From Clostridia bacterium (GTDB taxonomy: Bacteria > Bacillota > Clostridia > Christensenellales > Borkfalkiaceae): DNA of 56,672 bases. Position 1 is the stretch's first letter; every line of letters starts with the position of its first letter. Positions 36,016 to 45,659 of the stretch are shown in pieces. The stretch covers positions 1 through 56,672 of the forward strand of contig JAFQJB010000008.1 of the NCBI GenBank assembly GCA_017397305.1, given 5' to 3'. The position numbers were made by a program, and so were the translations under genes. The notes beneath the pieces are model-generated. The model saw nothing but the letters and a program-made list of their open reading frames with translations, was not told the origin of the DNA and made no database searches.

Positions 36016-37650
36016 CTATTTTTTAACGTTAAAATTATCTTTAAGAGAAACGATTTCGCTTACGATTTTTTTACCGTTTCTATCGAGAAGTTTAAAGTAT
36101 CCAGTTCTCATCAATTGATAAGCGATATCGCCGTTTTCCATAACGTAAGGCTCTACCTTACCGCTGAACACCTTAACACTATCCTTATTCATACGTTCAG
36201 AGAAATCTTGACCGGGGTATTCTTCATCGTTAAGAAGATAGCCGTATTGACGAATTTCCACGTCTTTAGCCGTCTTTGCGTTAACCCATTGGATAACGCC
36301 CTTAACCTTGATTCCCGACGTGTCGTTTCCGCTCTTACTTTCTTCAATATACGAACAAAGAAGTTCTTTCACTTCGCCCTTTTCGTCCAAAATCACGTCG
36401 TCGCACTTAATAATGTACGCACTCTTTAGACGAACGTAGCCGTCTTTTTTAAGGCGGAAATATTTGGGTGGCGGGTCAAGTGAGAAGTCGTCCGCATCGA
36501 TATAGATAACCTTACCGAATTCAACCTCTCTCGTTCTCTTAATCTCTTCGTTAGGATTAATCTCAAAGTCAACCATTTCGCTTTTATCTTCAGGATAGTT
36601 GGTAATGGTGACCTTTAAGGGTCTTAAAACACCCATAGCGCGTTCTGCGTGAGCGTTTAAGTATTCTCTAATACAAGCCTCTAGATAACTTATTTGAACT
36701 TCAGAGTTAGCCTTGCTTACACCAATTCTTGCACAAAAATCTTTCAATGCTTCGGCGGGAACACCACGATTTCTAATACCCGCCAAGGTGGGCATTCTGG
36801 GGTCGTCCCAGCCGTCAACCGAGCCGTCTTCAACAAGTTTTTTAAGGTATCTCTTGCTCATTACGAGGTTGGTAACGTTAAGGCGGGCAAATTCGATTTG
36901 GCGGGGCTTTGGTGAAAAGCCGAGTTCAATACCTACCCAATCGTATAAGGGGCGGTGGTCTTCAAACTCCAAAGTGCAGAGCGAGTGGGTTACCCCTTGC
37001 ATATAGTCGCAAATGGGGTGTGCATAGTCGTACATGGGATAAATGCACCACTTGTCCCCTGTTCTATGGTGGGTTTGACGGAGTATTCTATAAATAACGG
37101 GGTCGCGCATATTGATGTTTGGCGATGCCATATCGATTTTTGCACGCAAACATTTTTCGCCGTCCTTAAACTCCCCGTTTCTCATTGCGCTAAAGAGTGC
37201 AAGGTTTTCTTCCACACTCCTATCTCTCCAAGGGCTTTCCTTACCAGGCTCTGTTAGAGTGCCCCTGTTTGCGCTTATTTGTTCGGGCGTCATGTCGCAC
37301 ACGAATGCCTTGCCCTTTTTGATAAGTTCAACTGCAAAATCGTAAATCTTTTCAAAATAATCGGAAGCATAATTTTCCTTATCCCAAGTAAAGCCAAGCC
37401 ACTTGATATCTTCTTTAATAGCCTCGACGAACTCGGTCTTTTCTTTGGACGGGTTCGTATCGTCGAAGAAAAGGTTGCACTTGCCGTTGTATTTTTCTTT
37501 AGTGCCAAAGTTGATGCACAAAGATTTTGCATGGCCTATATGAAGATAACCGTTGGGTTCTGGGGGGAAACGGGTGTAAACACCGCTGACCTTTCCCGAT
37601 TCTAATTCCTCGTTAATAATTTGTTCAATAAAGTTAGTTGCTTCAACCAT
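36016..37650 (-). CDS. glnS: Glutaminyl-tRNA synthetase
   Basis: GlnRS charges tRNA-Gln directly. The 544-residue class I enzyme has the HIGH region PNGYLHIGHAKSLCINFG and the KMSKR loop as LVMSKRYLKKLV, with Val in the first position as is common in GlnRS. The GlnRS-specific PTLAGIRNRGVPAEALKDFC and a C-terminal anticodon-binding beta barrel are also present. GluRS is excluded by these features and by the barrel. Many Bacillota instead use GatCAB; its presence here with a tRNA-Gln(CTG) suggests the direct route operates. Confidence 0.95.
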   Translation of the reverse strand: MVEATNFIEQIINEELESGKVSGVYTRFPPEPNGYLHIGHAKSLCINFGTKEKYNGKCNLFFDDTNPSKEKTEFVEAIKEDIKWLGFTWDKENYASDYFEKIYDFAVELIKKGKAFVCDMTPEQISANRGTLTEPGKESPWRDRSVEENLALFSAMRNGEFKDGEKCLRAKIDMASPNINMRDPVIYRILRQTHHRTGDKWCIYPMYDYAHPICDYMQGVTHSLCTLEFEDHRPLYDWVGIELGFSPKPRQIEFARLNVTNLVMSKRYLKKLVEDGSVDGWDDPRMPTLAGIRNRGVPAEALKDFCARIGVSKANSEVQISYLEACIREYLNAHAERAMGVLRPLKVTITNYPEDKSEMVDFEINPNEEIKRTREVEFGKVIYIDADDFSLDPPPKYFRLKKDGYVRLKSAYIIKCDDVILDEKGEVKELLCSYIEESKSGNDTSGIKVKGVIQWVNAKTAKDVEIRQYGYLLNDEEYPGQDFSERMNKDSVKVFSGKVEPYVMENGDIAYQLMRTGYFKLLDRNGKKIVSEIVSLKDNFNVKK

Positions 37651-37750
37651 AGAAAATCACCTTTCTTTGATATTTCCATATAAGTATAGCACAAAAATTT
37701 AAAATACAAAAGCAAATGAGTAATAATATTTTATTATTACCCAAGTTTAC

Positions 37751-37779
37751 TTGACTATTTTTTTTTGTTAATGTACAAT
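37751..37779 (+). promoter_or_regulatory. Predicted promoter of glyQS
   Basis: TTGACT-17 bp-TACAAT, 35 bp before the ATG. The short leader leaves no room for a T-box, unlike glyQS of many Bacillota. An AT-rich inverted repeat (TAATAATA/TATTATTA) lies upstream at about 37720-37739. Confidence 0.75.
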
Positions 37780-37814
37780 TAAGTGGAAAAAATTAAAAGG
37801 TTAGGGCTTATATT

Positions 37815-39224
37815 ATGGAAGAAAAGAACCTTTCCGCTACTATGGAAAAAATCGTTAACCTTTGCAAAGGCAGAGGTTTTATATTCCCCGGAAGTGAAAT
37901 CTACGGCGGACTTGCAAACACTTGGGACTACGGCCCCTTAGGTGTTGAACTTAAAAACAACATCAAGCGCGCTTGGTGGCAAAAGTTCGTTACTGAAAAC
38001 AAACTTAACGTCGGTCTTGACGCGGCTATACTTATGAACCCGCAAACTTGGGTTGCATCAGGTCACTTAGCAGGCTTTTCCGACCCGCTTATGGACTGCC
38101 GTGAATGTCACGAACGTTTCCGTGCGGACAAACTTATTGAGGACTGGGCGCAAGAAAACGGCTTTACTTTGCCAAAGCCTATCGATGCTTTTTCACACCA
38201 AGAAATGAAGGATTTTGTTGAAGAACACAACATTCCCTGCCCCACTTGTAAAAAACACAACTTCACCGACATCCGTCAATTCAACTTGATGTTTAAAACC
38301 TTCCAAGGTGTTACTGAAGACGCAAAAAATACCGTATACCTCCGTCCTGAAACGGCACAAGGTATCTTTACAAACTTTGTTAACGTTCAACGTACCACCA
38401 GAAGAAAAATGCCGTTCGGTATTGCCCAAATCGGCAAATCGTTCCGTAACGAAATCACCCCCGGTAACTTCATCTTCCGCGTGCGTGAGTTTGAACAAAT
38501 GGAACTTGAATTCTTCTGCAAACCCGGTACCGACCTCGAATGGTTCTCGTATTGGAGAGCGTTCTGCCGTGATTGGCTCCTTGCTATCGGCTTAAAAGAA
38601 GAAAGAATTAGACTTCGTGACCACGACCCCGAAGAACTTTGCTTCTATTCTAAAGCAACCACCGACTTTGAGTTCTTGTTCCCGTTCGGTTGGGGCGAAC
38701 TTTGGGGCGTTGCTGATAGAACCGACTACGACCTTACCCAACACCAAAACACTTCGGGTAAAGACCTCACTTACTTCGACCAAGAAACAAACGAAAGATA
38801 TATTCCTTACGTTGTTGAACCAAGCCTTGGTGTTGAAAGAACTGTACTTGCAGTGCTTTGCAACGCATACGACGAGGAAATTGTGGACGCAGAAAAGAAC
38901 GACGTTAGAACAGTTCTCCGTCTCCATCCCACTCTTGCTCCCTTCAAGTGCGCTATCCTTCCCCTTTCTAAAAAGCTTTCCGAAAAGGCTGATGAAATCT
39001 ATAGCGAACTTATCAAGTCCTTCCCCGTTGACTACGACGAATCGGGTTCAATCGGTAAACGTTATCGCCGTCAAGACGAAATCGGTACTCCTTACTGCGT
39101 AACGGTTGACTTTGATACTTTAGAAGACGGTGCAGTTACCGTTCGTGACCGCGACACTATGGAACAAGTTAGAATTCCTATCGCTGAACTTAAAGACTAC
39201 ATTGCTGAAAGAATTAAGTTCTAA
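37815..39224 (+). CDS. glyQS: Glycyl-tRNA synthetase, alpha2 type
   Basis: This class II synthetase charges tRNA-Gly as a homodimer. The 469-residue protein starts with [20 protein letters not shown], then has [20 protein letters not shown] and [20 protein letters not shown] (motif 2), and [38 protein letters not shown] is motif 3. A C-terminal anticodon-binding domain (about 365-469) follows, with [11 protein letters not shown]. Length fits the bacterial alpha2 form. Codon use is biased to C-ending synonyms relative to neighbours, as expected of a highly expressed gene. Confidence 0.97.
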   Translation: MEEKNLSATMEKIVNLCKGRGFIFPGSEIYGGLANTWDYGPLGVELKNNIKRAWWQKFVTENKLNVGLDAAILMNPQTWVASGHLAGFSDPLMDCRECHERFRADKLIEDWAQENGFTLPKPIDAFSHQEMKDFVEEHNIPCPTCKKHNFTDIRQFNLMFKTFQGVTEDAKNTVYLRPETAQGIFTNFVNVQRTTRRKMPFGIAQIGKSFRNEITPGNFIFRVREFEQMELEFFCKPGTDLEWFSYWRAFCRDWLLAIGLKEERIRLRDHDPEELCFYSKATTDFEFLFPFGWGELWGVADRTDYDLTQHQNTSGKDLTYFDQETNERYIPYVVEPSLGVERTVLAVLCNAYDEEIVDAEKNDVRTVLRLHPTLAPFKCAILPLSKKLSEKADEIYSELIKSFPVDYDESGSIGKRYRRQDEIGTPYCVTVDFDTLEDGAVTVRDRDTMEQVRIPIAELKDYIAERIKF

Positions 39225-39235
39225 TTAAAAAAAGT

Positions 39236-39270
39236 AAAACCGCTTGGAAAATTCCAAGCGGTTTTTTTTA
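39236..39270 (+). terminator. Intrinsic terminator of glyQS
   Basis: A perfect stem AACCGCTTGGA with its complement and T8, 12 bp past the stop. Confidence 0.93.
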
Positions 39271-39279
39271 TTTTCCGTA

Positions 39280-39308
39280 TTGACAAGGGTATCTTTTTGA
39301 TTTATAAT
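39280..39308 (+). promoter_or_regulatory. Consensus promoter of the membrane protein gene
   Basis: TTGACA-17 bp-TATAAT, a perfect sigma-A match, 30 bp before the ATG. Confidence 0.85.
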
Positions 39309-39338
39309 TTTGTTATTAAACCATCAAAGGAGACGTAT

Positions 39339-40124
39339 ATGATAGAGAATAGAAACTTAAACGAAGAAAATTCTCAAAAAGAAGCATACAAAATCCCAAC
39401 GGTTGGCGAAATTCTTCTCCGATTTGAAGAGGAAACTGGAGGATTTAAAGGTCTTTGCACTGCAAGGGTAATGTTTTTTTGGATATCCCTTATATTGCCT
39501 TGGCTATTGCTTACCTTTATGGCGATATTAACTATCATCAAATCTCCCCTACTTTTAATTTCTCCACCTATAATATATGCGGTGGTAGGAACGTATGCTA
39601 TATTACGCCTATTATCACCTATATTTAGAGTAATTATAAAAAACCGCTCGGTTGAAAGTTTTATCGCATGGGTTACCGAAAATAAAATTGACTTAAAAGA
39701 AATACTCGCTACGTACTCAAAAGAAGAACTTATATCGGTTTTCTCAACCGACGTTGCGGGTTCGGATAGAGGATTTATTTTGCTTTCTATGTTCCTAATG
39801 GATAACCCCGAACTTATAAAAGCAAAGCGCTCGCAGGCAACGGCTACTGCACTCACAAATATTATCGTAGGCGAAATTTTCTTTTGTGCGACAGTTCTTT
39901 TGGGCTCGCTTGCCATGGCATTTTCTAGTTGGCTATTTGGTGGAATTGCTATAGGCTCGTTTGTTCTTGGCTTTATACTAAAAGCAGTTATCAATAACTA
40001 CGCAATAAAAAATTCTATCAAAAAACGCACCTTTTCTATCGCCAACGAATGGGTGACGTCAACGTTCCTTGGCGAAAAAGACAGTTACCTAAAATCATTG
40101 CTTGAAACGGCAATCATATCTTAA
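39339..40124 (+). CDS. Membrane protein of unknown function
   Basis: Not recognised. The 261-residue protein has a hydrophilic N terminus and a first pair of hydrophobic helices (about 38-65 and 67-95). A soluble middle follows, with [20 protein letters not shown] and many charged residues. A second helix pair (about 175-225) precedes a basic C-terminal tail. The start MIENRNLN is set by AAGGAG 8 bp upstream. It has its own perfect promoter and terminator, so it is transcribed strongly and alone. No catalytic motif seen. Confidence 0.75.
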   Translation: MIENRNLNEENSQKEAYKIPTVGEILLRFEEETGGFKGLCTARVMFFWISLILPWLLLTFMAILTIIKSPLLLISPPIIYAVVGTYAILRLLSPIFRVIIKNRSVESFIAWVTENKIDLKEILATYSKEELISVFSTDVAGSDRGFILLSMFLMDNPELIKAKRSQATATALTNIIVGEIFFCATVLLGSLAMAFSSWLFGGIAIGSFVLGFILKAVINNYAIKNSIKKRTFSIANEWVTSTFLGEKDSYLKSLLETAIIS

Positions 40125-40129
40125 AAATT

Positions 40130-40162
40130 AGCCTTGCTTTTTGCAAGGCTTTTTATTTTTTT
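40130..40162 (+). terminator. Intrinsic terminator
   Basis: AGCCTTGC/GCAAGGCT with a T5 loop and a long T-rich tail. Confidence 0.9.
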
Positions 40163-40174
40163 TTGCTTTTGGCG

Positions 40175-40204
40175 TTGACATTAAGTATGTTTTTGTATTA
40201 TAAT
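40175..40204 (+). promoter_or_regulatory. Consensus promoter of rubrerythrin
   Basis: TTGACA-18 bp-TATAAT, 30 bp before the ATG. No recognisable PerR or Fur box was seen. Confidence 0.8.
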
Positions 40205-40234
40205 GGAAAAAATTATTTTAATAGGAGAAACATT

Positions 40235-40768
40235 ATGGAATTTAAAGGTAGTAAAACAGAAAAAAATCTTTGGGAAGCATTTGCTGGCGAAAGCATGGCA
40301 AGAAATAAATACACCTATTTTGCTTCAAAAGCTAAAAAGGACGGCTATGAACAAATTGCAGCACTCTTTTTAGAAACTGCAGATAACGAAAAAGAACACG
40401 CAAAAATTTGGTTCAAATTGCTCGGCGGTATCGACGACACTATGAACAACTTAAAATCTGCCGCTGCTGGCGAAAACGATGAATGGACTGAAATGTATGC
40501 TCGTATGGAAAAGGAAGCAAGAGAAGAAGGATTTGAACAAATTGCAAATCTTTTCAAAGGTGTTGCAGCAATCGAAAAAGAACACGAAGAAAGATATCTT
40601 GCCCTTCTTAAAAACATTGAGGACGGCACCGTGTTTAAGAAAAACCAAAAGACCGTTTGGATTTGCCGTAACTGTGGTCACATCGTTGACAGCATTGAAG
40701 CACCCGACCTCTGCCCCGTTTGTGCTCACCCCAAGGCTTATTTCCAACTTCGCGTAATTAACTACTAA
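40235..40768 (+). CDS. rbr: Rubrerythrin
   Basis: Rubrerythrin reduces hydrogen peroxide in anaerobes using a diiron centre fed by a rubredoxin-type iron. The 177-residue protein has the ferritin-like four-helix bundle with [39 protein letters not shown] and [16 protein letters not shown], where the Glu-x-x-His pairs bind iron. The C-terminal rubredoxin-like domain carries CRNCGHI and CPVCAHP. AGGAG lies 7 bp before the ATG. It has its own promoter and terminator. It points to an oxygen-sensitive lifestyle. Confidence 0.96.
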   Translation: MEFKGSKTEKNLWEAFAGESMARNKYTYFASKAKKDGYEQIAALFLETADNEKEHAKIWFKLLGGIDDTMNNLKSAAAGENDEWTEMYARMEKEAREEGFEQIANLFKGVAAIEKEHEERYLALLKNIEDGTVFKKNQKTVWICRNCGHIVDSIEAPDLCPVCAHPKAYFQLRVINY

Positions 40769-40784
40769 TAAAATTTTACAAAAT

Positions 40785-40812
40785 AAACGCAACCAAATGG
40801 TTGCGTTTTTTC
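40785..40812 (+). terminator. Intrinsic terminator of rubrerythrin
   Basis: AAACGCAACC and its complement with T6. Confidence 0.88.
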
Positions 40813-40855
40813 TTTATTCTATTATTTTTTTGCTAAATTTAGTCAAACTATAATT

Positions 40856-41554
40856 ATGACTAATTGTATAAGAGCAAAACTCTCTAAATTTTTAAAACTT
40901 TTTGTAATCTTTTTTTCTTTAAGCGGAATTGTAATGGGGATATTTACGGCAAAGCGGGACGGGTATTCCCACTGGTCGAGGCGAATTGCATATTTTACTA
41001 CCCAATCTAACCTTTGGATATGCTTTTTGTTTTTAAGCTTGATTCTTTTACCCCTCATAAATAGAACTTTTTATGAAAAACACAAGCAGTTTTTATACGT
41101 GCTAAAATACGCGTTCACCGTGTCAATCACCATGACCGCCCTTGTGTTTTGTTGCTTTTTAGCACCATTTGCCGACAATAGTTATCACGTATGGTCAATT
41201 ATTAGCCTATTTACGCACGTATTCTCCCCCGTTCTTGCCGTTGCCGACTTTTTTGTTGACGATTATAAATTAAACTTCAACAAAAAACTTATTTTATTCC
41301 CCTTATTACCGCCCCTACTATACGTTATCGTTTCGGCAGTTTTAAGCGTGTTTAATTTTGACTTTGGGCGGGGCGAGAATTATCCGTATTTTTTTATGAA
41401 CCACTTCTCTCCCGCGGGGGTGTTTGGGTTTTCAAACGTTAAGCCTTTCTTTATCGGCAGTTTTTATTGGATAACCTTTCTTGCCCTATTGACAGTCTCT
41501 ATTGCTCTTTTATATGCAAAGTTAAAAATAAAGGCTCTATCACGAAAGTTGTGA
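40856..41554 (+). CDS. Pr6Pr family membrane protein
   Basis: The 232-residue protein has about six transmembrane helices and the family features: YFTTQSNLWICFLFL after helix 1, SLFTHVFSPVLAVADFF in the middle, and NYPYFFMNHFSPAG late. These polar residues within helices match Pr6Pr (FAR-17a/AIG1-like) proteins, whose eukaryotic members hydrolyse fatty-acid esters with Thr and His residues; here the TQSN and HVFSP positions would correspond. Bacterial function is untested. No strong Shine-Dalgarno is visible. Confidence 0.8.
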   Translation: MTNCIRAKLSKFLKLFVIFFSLSGIVMGIFTAKRDGYSHWSRRIAYFTTQSNLWICFLFLSLILLPLINRTFYEKHKQFLYVLKYAFTVSITMTALVFCCFLAPFADNSYHVWSIISLFTHVFSPVLAVADFFVDDYKLNFNKKLILFPLLPPLLYVIVSAVLSVFNFDFGRGENYPYFFMNHFSPAGVFGFSNVKPFFIGSFYWITFLALLTVSIALLYAKLKIKALSRKL

Positions 41555-41566
41555 TAAAGCCTTTTA
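41530..41566. terminator. Bidirectional terminator at the end of Pr6Pr and hinT
   Basis: AGGCT-C-TATCAC pairs with GTGATA-A-AGCCT around a 7-nt loop. It includes the Pr6Pr stop codon and lies just after hinT. Confidence 0.75.
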
Positions 41567-41573
41567 TGCGATT

Positions 41574-41915
41574 TTACGCGGGTGTCCAACCCATTTTTTG
41601 ACCAGACAATATATGTATGTGCAAGTGAAACACAGTTTGCCCTGCGTCGTCGCCTTGGTTTATAACTAGGCGATAACCATTCTCTAATCCCAACTCTTTT
41701 TCTAAGGTAGGGATTTTTTCAAAGCATTTTTTAAGCATTTCACTTTGCTCTTTGGTCATTTCACTAAGCAACTTAAAGTGGCTTTTGGGAACGCAAAGAA
41801 AATGATTTTTTGCCTTGGGGTCAATGTCCTTAAAGATAAGCATATTTTCGTCTTCATACATTTTTGTCGCGGGGATTTCGCCTGCGATTATTTTGCAAAA
41901 CAAACAATTTTCCAT
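41574..41915 (-). CDS. hinT: HIT family nucleotide hydrolase (HinT-type)
   Basis: Histidine-triad proteins hydrolyse AMP-linked phosphoramidates. The 113-residue protein starts CLFCKIIAGEIPATKMYEDE with a Cys-x-x-Cys, and ends with the triad HLHIHILSGQKMGW preceded by DAGQTVF. Length and the C-terminal tryptophan match HinT. It closes the hrcA-dnaK-dnaJ-prmA-mtaB run, with 3 bp between it and mtaB. Confidence 0.95.
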   Translation of the reverse strand: MENCLFCKIIAGEIPATKMYEDENMLIFKDIDPKAKNHFLCVPKSHFKLLSEMTKEQSEMLKKCFEKIPTLEKELGLENGYRLVINQGDDAGQTVFHLHIHILSGQKMGWTPA

Positions 41916-41918
41916 AAT

Positions 41919-43160
41919 TTACTCCTCTATCAATTTGGCAATTGCACCATCGAGGTGCGCGCCTATTATTTCAACCTTTTTAACCTTATGGGAAAGATTT
42001 TCGCCTTTAAGGTAAACACGCAAATAGTTTTGGGTATACCCCTCAAAATATCCGTCCTTTTGTTGTTCGAAAAGAACTTCTAAGGTCTTTCCCTTCATTT
42101 TTTCAACAAAACTTGCCTTACACTCGGCCTTTAATTGCAAAAGTTTTTTCAGCCTTTGTTTTTTTACGTCAGCCGAAAGGTCTTTCATCTTAAAAGCCTC
42201 CGTACCACTCCTAGCACTAAACGGGAAGGGGTGTATGTCGGAAAATTCCACCGCTTTTACAAGTTCTATCGTCTCTAAAAAATTCTCTTCTTCCTCAGTT
42301 GGAAAGCCCACGATAATATCGGTGGTTATACCAGCGTCTGCAAAGTATTTTCTAATAAGGTCAACCTTTTCTTTATATTCTTTTGCAGTATAGTGCCTAT
42401 TCATTGAGGCTAAAACTTTAGACGAGCCCGATTGCAACGAAAGATGAAAGTGCGGTGCAAAGTTTTTTAAGCTTTTACACGTGGACAAAAATTCGTCGGT
42501 GATAACCCCAACTTCGAGCGAGCCAAGTCTTATACGTGTATCTAGGTCTTTTAGGCTCTCTAATAAGCCTTGTAGTTTAATGCCGTTATAGTTATAAGCC
42601 GAAAGGTTTATGCCGTTAAGCACCACTTCCTTTGGGCTGACCTTTATAATTTCTTCCATTACCTTTTCGGGTGCTCTTGAACGGCTTCTTCCACGAAGGT
42701 GGGGAATTATGCAGTACGAACAAAAATTGTCACACCCGTCCTGCACCTTTATATACGCCCTTGAACGCAGTGATTTTATGGTGTCAAGTTCCTCAAACGT
42801 GTCAGTAGCGGGGCTTAACCTTTCGCCAACGCTATCTAGCATATCTAAAATCTTGCCTTTACTAAAAGTCCCCGTCACCAAAAAGGTGTTGTCCTTTTCC
42901 AAAAAACTTTGGGGGCTTTTCTCGGTTGCACAGCCAGTAAAAATTATCTTTGCGTTTGGCGACAACTTTCTAATTCTGCTCGCCATTTGACGCGATTTTT
43001 TTTCGGCCTCTTGAGTAACCGCACAAGTGTTTACTATGTATAGGTCGGCAGGTTCTAATTTATCGCTAACCTCATACCCGCGTGCCGTAAGCCCTGCTAT
43101 CAGCGAGTCGCTTTCGCATTCGTTAACCTTACAGCCTAAAGTGAACACTACCGCCTTCAT
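41919..43160 (-). CDS. mtaB: tRNA ms2t6A37 methylthiotransferase MtaB
   Basis: MtaB is a radical-SAM enzyme that adds a methylthio group to t6A37 in tRNAs reading ANN codons. The 413-residue protein has the N-terminal cluster domain with TLGCKVNECES, VNTCAVTQEAEKKSRQ and FTGCATEK, and the radical-SAM motif GCDNFCSYCIIPHLRGRSRS. A C-terminal TRAM-like domain with KGENLSHKVKKVEIIGAHLD ends it. The start MKAVVFTLG lies behind GGGGAAC. It overlaps prmA by 4 bp. This prmA-mtaB order next to dnaJ is conserved in Bacillota. Confidence 0.95.
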   Translation of the reverse strand: MKAVVFTLGCKVNECESDSLIAGLTARGYEVSDKLEPADLYIVNTCAVTQEAEKKSRQMASRIRKLSPNAKIIFTGCATEKSPQSFLEKDNTFLVTGTFSKGKILDMLDSVGERLSPATDTFEELDTIKSLRSRAYIKVQDGCDNFCSYCIIPHLRGRSRSRAPEKVMEEIIKVSPKEVVLNGINLSAYNYNGIKLQGLLESLKDLDTRIRLGSLEVGVITDEFLSTCKSLKNFAPHFHLSLQSGSSKVLASMNRHYTAKEYKEKVDLIRKYFADAGITTDIIVGFPTEEEENFLETIELVKAVEFSDIHPFPFSARSGTEAFKMKDLSADVKKQRLKKLLQLKAECKASFVEKMKGKTLEVLFEQQKDGYFEGYTQNYLRVYLKGENLSHKVKKVEIIGAHLDGAIAKLIEE

Positions 43161-44098
43161 GCTTGTTCCCCTTTTTTGAAAACTACGGCAGACCATTCAC
43201 CTTTAATGCTCTCTTCAACAAAGTTAAAGCCTGCCTTAAGGTATGCGTCTTTAACTGCGGTAAGCCTTTCAACCAAAATTCCGCTCAATATGATTATTCC
43301 ATTATCGTTAAGGTTATTTGAAATGTATGGTGCAAACGCAATCAAAACGTCCGCCATAATATTGCAAGCGATTACGTCGCCCTTAACGGTGTTATCGTCA
43401 AGAAGGTTTTTTAGCATAACGGTGCCGTTTGTAACTCCGTTAAGTTTCATATTATGCTCGGTTGCAACAACTGCACATTCATCGATATCGGTCATTATAA
43501 CCTTTTTAGCGCCGAGTTTTGATGCGGAAATTCCAAGAATACCGCTTCCACAACCGACGTCAAGCACGGTATCGTCGCTTTTAACGTACTTATCTAAAAA
43601 AGCAACGCACATAGACGTGGTCTCGTGCTCACCCGTACCAAACGCCATGTTTGAATCGAGATAGACTGGTATCTCATTATCTTTTGCTTTATATTTTATC
43701 CATTCGGGAACGATAACGATTTTACCGATAGGGATAGGCTTAAAGTGTTCTTTCCACTGCTCGCGCCAAAGGTCCCCGTCAATCTCACGTTTAACCGTTT
43801 CTAACGTGCCGAAATCTAAAAATGCGTTTTGCTTAAACGATTGTAGTTCCCTTTCAAGTTCGCTTATCGTTTGACTTGCACTCTCTATCGGGAAGTAGGC
43901 TTTAATAAGCACGGTTTTGTCGGCCTTAAACACCGATTCGTCCGCATAGTCCCACGCGCGTCCATCTTTTGAAAGCTCTATAACGTCTTCTATATCGTTT
44001 ATTACAACGCCTAGGTCGGTATAATTCCACAATACGTCGCTAAGCAGTTCGCTTGCTTCGTGCGTGGTGGAAATTGTTATTTCTATAAACTTACTCAT
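43157..44098 (-). CDS. prmA: Ribosomal protein L11 methyltransferase
   Basis: PrmA methylates lysines and the N terminus of ribosomal protein L11. The 313-residue protein has an N-terminal substrate-recognition domain (about 1-110), then VYLDSNMAFGTGEHETTSMC and the SAM-binding DVGCGSGILGISASKLGA. TDIDECAVVATEHN and CNIMADVLIAFAP, with the Asn-x-x-x-Asp-type motif IV, follow. Length is normal. It follows dnaJ with 1 bp between, inside the heat-shock operon. Confidence 0.96.
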   Translation of the reverse strand: MSKFIEITISTTHEASELLSDVLWNYTDLGVVINDIEDVIELSKDGRAWDYADESVFKADKTVLIKAYFPIESASQTISELERELQSFKQNAFLDFGTLETVKREIDGDLWREQWKEHFKPIPIGKIVIVPEWIKYKAKDNEIPVYLDSNMAFGTGEHETTSMCVAFLDKYVKSDDTVLDVGCGSGILGISASKLGAKKVIMTDIDECAVVATEHNMKLNGVTNGTVMLKNLLDDNTVKGDVIACNIMADVLIAFAPYISNNLNDNGIIILSGILVERLTAVKDAYLKAGFNFVEESIKGEWSAVVFKKGEQA

Positions 44099-44099
44099 A

Positions 44100-45242
44100 C
44101 TATTTAGAATTTGAATACGGGTCAGTTCCGTACATACTCTCTACGTTGTCCTTATATTGCTTCATTTGGGGGCATTGCTTAATTTCGGTGGTTTTTTCAA
44201 GTTCTTCCAAAATCTTCTTTTGCTCTCTGCTAAGTTTGGTGGGCACTTCAACCAAAACGGTTATATAAAGGTCGCCCGTCCCCCTAGAAGTCTTTATACC
44301 CTTTCCGCGCGCAAAGAACACTTTGCCACTTTGCGTGCCTTCTGGGATAGTGTACTCGATTGTATCGTCGATTAGCGGAACTTTTACCTTTCCGCCAAGG
44401 GTTGCCGTGGTAAAACTTACGGGAACGGTTACGTAAAGGTCAAAATTCTTTCTTTTAAATATCCTACTCGGCTCTACTTTCATAACGACGATAAGGTCGC
44501 CTGGAGCACCGCCGTTTTTACTTGCTTCACCAAAGCCAACCTTTCTTATATAACTGCCCGTATCAGCGCCTGCGGGAATATCAACGGTAAATTTGGTGGT
44601 CTTTTTAGAATAACCTTTGCCACCGCAAGATTTGCAGTTTTCCAAAACCTTTTTACCAGTTCCCCTACATTCGTCACAAGGGCGAACGTTTACCGAACGG
44701 AAAAAGCCGTTGCTTGACGTGTATTGAATTTGACCGCTACCGCCACACTTTTCGCAAGTTTTATATGCCTTGCCGTCCTTTGCGCCCGTACCTTTGCAGT
44801 CGGCACAAGGTTCGTTTCTATCGTATACTATTTCTCTGCGACAACCTTTAGCCGCGTCAAGAAAACTCAAAGTCAATTCGATAGTGATATCTTCACCTTT
44901 GGTTTTGGTTTGTGTTCTACTTCTACCACCGCCAAAACCACCGAAAATATCGCCGAATATGTCTTCAAAGCCACCGAATCCACTAAAACCGCTTGCACCA
45001 CCAAAACCGCCACCCATATTTCCGTTAGGGTCGCCAAAAGTGTCGTAATTTTTACGTTTTTGCTCATCGGATAAAACTTCGTGCGCTTCGTTTAGTTCTT
45101 TAAACTTTTCAGCCGCAGCCTCGTCACCTGGGTGAAGGTCGGGGTGATACTTTTTAACTTGAGAGCGGTATGCTTTTTTTATTTCGTCGGGCGTTGCATT
45201 TTTGGATACGCCCAAAATTTCGTAATAATCTTTTTTAGCCAT
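44100..45242 (-). CDS. dnaJ: Chaperone DnaJ
   Basis: DnaJ delivers substrates to DnaK and stimulates its ATPase. The 380-residue type I protein has a J domain with the HPD motif ([10 protein letters not shown]), a glycine/phenylalanine-rich linker (about 75-110) and four Cys-x-x-Cys-x-Gly-x-Gly zinc repeats: [24 protein letters not shown] and CKSCGGKG. Two beta-rich client-binding domains follow. It is separated from dnaK by 419 bp of structured repeats, much more than in most Bacillota. Confidence 0.97.
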   Translation of the reverse strand: MAKKDYYEILGVSKNATPDEIKKAYRSQVKKYHPDLHPGDEAAAEKFKELNEAHEVLSDEQKRKNYDTFGDPNGNMGGGFGGASGFSGFGGFEDIFGDIFGGFGGGRSRTQTKTKGEDITIELTLSFLDAAKGCRREIVYDRNEPCADCKGTGAKDGKAYKTCEKCGGSGQIQYTSSNGFFRSVNVRPCDECRGTGKKVLENCKSCGGKGYSKKTTKFTVDIPAGADTGSYIRKVGFGEASKNGGAPGDLIVVMKVEPSRIFKRKNFDLYVTVPVSFTTATLGGKVKVPLIDDTIEYTIPEGTQSGKVFFARGKGIKTSRGTGDLYITVLVEVPTKLSREQKKILEELEKTTEIKQCPQMKQYKDNVESMYGTDPYSNSK

Positions 45243-45267
45243 AAAAAAATCCTGATTTTAAGTATAA

Positions 45268-45296
45268 ACTGAAAGGCAGAATTTCTGCCTTTCAGT
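45268..45296 (-). terminator. Strong hairpin in the dnaJ leader
   Basis: A 13-bp perfect stem starting ACTGAAAGGCAGA with a 3-nt loop lies 25 bp before dnaJ. The minus-strand tail is T-rich but broken (TTTATACTT), so it could be a terminator, an attenuator or an RNA-stability hairpin. Confidence 0.5.
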
Positions 45297-45319
45297 GTTT
45301 TGTAAATTAATAACTCTTT

Positions 45320-45418
45320 AAGGTGCTGAATACAGACGAGATAGAACGTCCGTTCATCGAGGTTGTTTTGGCGAATCAGTTAACGACGCCACACTATGTC
45401 TATAATCACTTGTTTAAG
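45320..45418 (-). repeat. Structured tandem repeat, copy 1 (left-truncated)
   Basis: It carries the 23-nt core at 45338-45360. Positions 45332-45394 match 45578-45640 of copy 3 at 62 of 63 bases. It lacks the left partner of the GCCAAAACA/TGTTTTGGC stem, so it is a truncated copy. Confidence 0.85.
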
Positions 45419-45539
45419 GGGTTAGTTGCGAGCAAGACAAGGCTCGCGAAGGGTTTGGGGTGAGATTGAACGTCCGTTCATCGAAATCCAAACACTAAGC
45501 AGTAACGCAGTATTGCATAGCAATCACATCACCTTTTAA
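45415..45539 (-). repeat. Structured tandem repeat, copy 2 (diverged)
   Basis: The core (45462-45484) is kept with one change, but the flanks differ strongly from copies 1 and 3. GTTTGG (45453-45458) and CCAAAC (45488-45493) still pair on either side of the core, where copy 3 has the opposite bases. A local GCGAGC/GCTCGC hairpin is also present. Confidence 0.8.
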
Positions 45540-45659
45540 GTGGTTAGATACAAGTGTGGCTAGGCTCGAGAGCCAAAACAGACGAGATAGAACGTCTGTT
45601 CATCGAGGTTGTTTTGGCGAATCAGTTAACGACGCCACACGAAGTAGATAACCGCTTAA
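45536..45659 (-). repeat. Structured tandem repeat, copy 3 (complete)
   Basis: This 124-bp unit folds end to end. Positions 45536-45546 pair with 45649-45659 (11 bp, one G-T), GTGTGGC (45554) with GCCACAC (45634), and GCCAAAACA (45572) with TGTTTTGGC (45610). The core at 45584-45606 forms the tip, with GAAC-N4-GTTC. It ends 2 bp before the dnaK stop codon. Confidence 0.85.

Noticed and set aside
37780..37814. T-box upstream of glyQS
   Set aside because: The distance from the promoter to the ATG is only about 35 bp, far too short, and no T-box consensus is visible.
38193..38927. Antisense frames opposite glyQS
   Set aside because: They are shadows caused by the biased codon use of a highly expressed gene; no ribosome binding sites.
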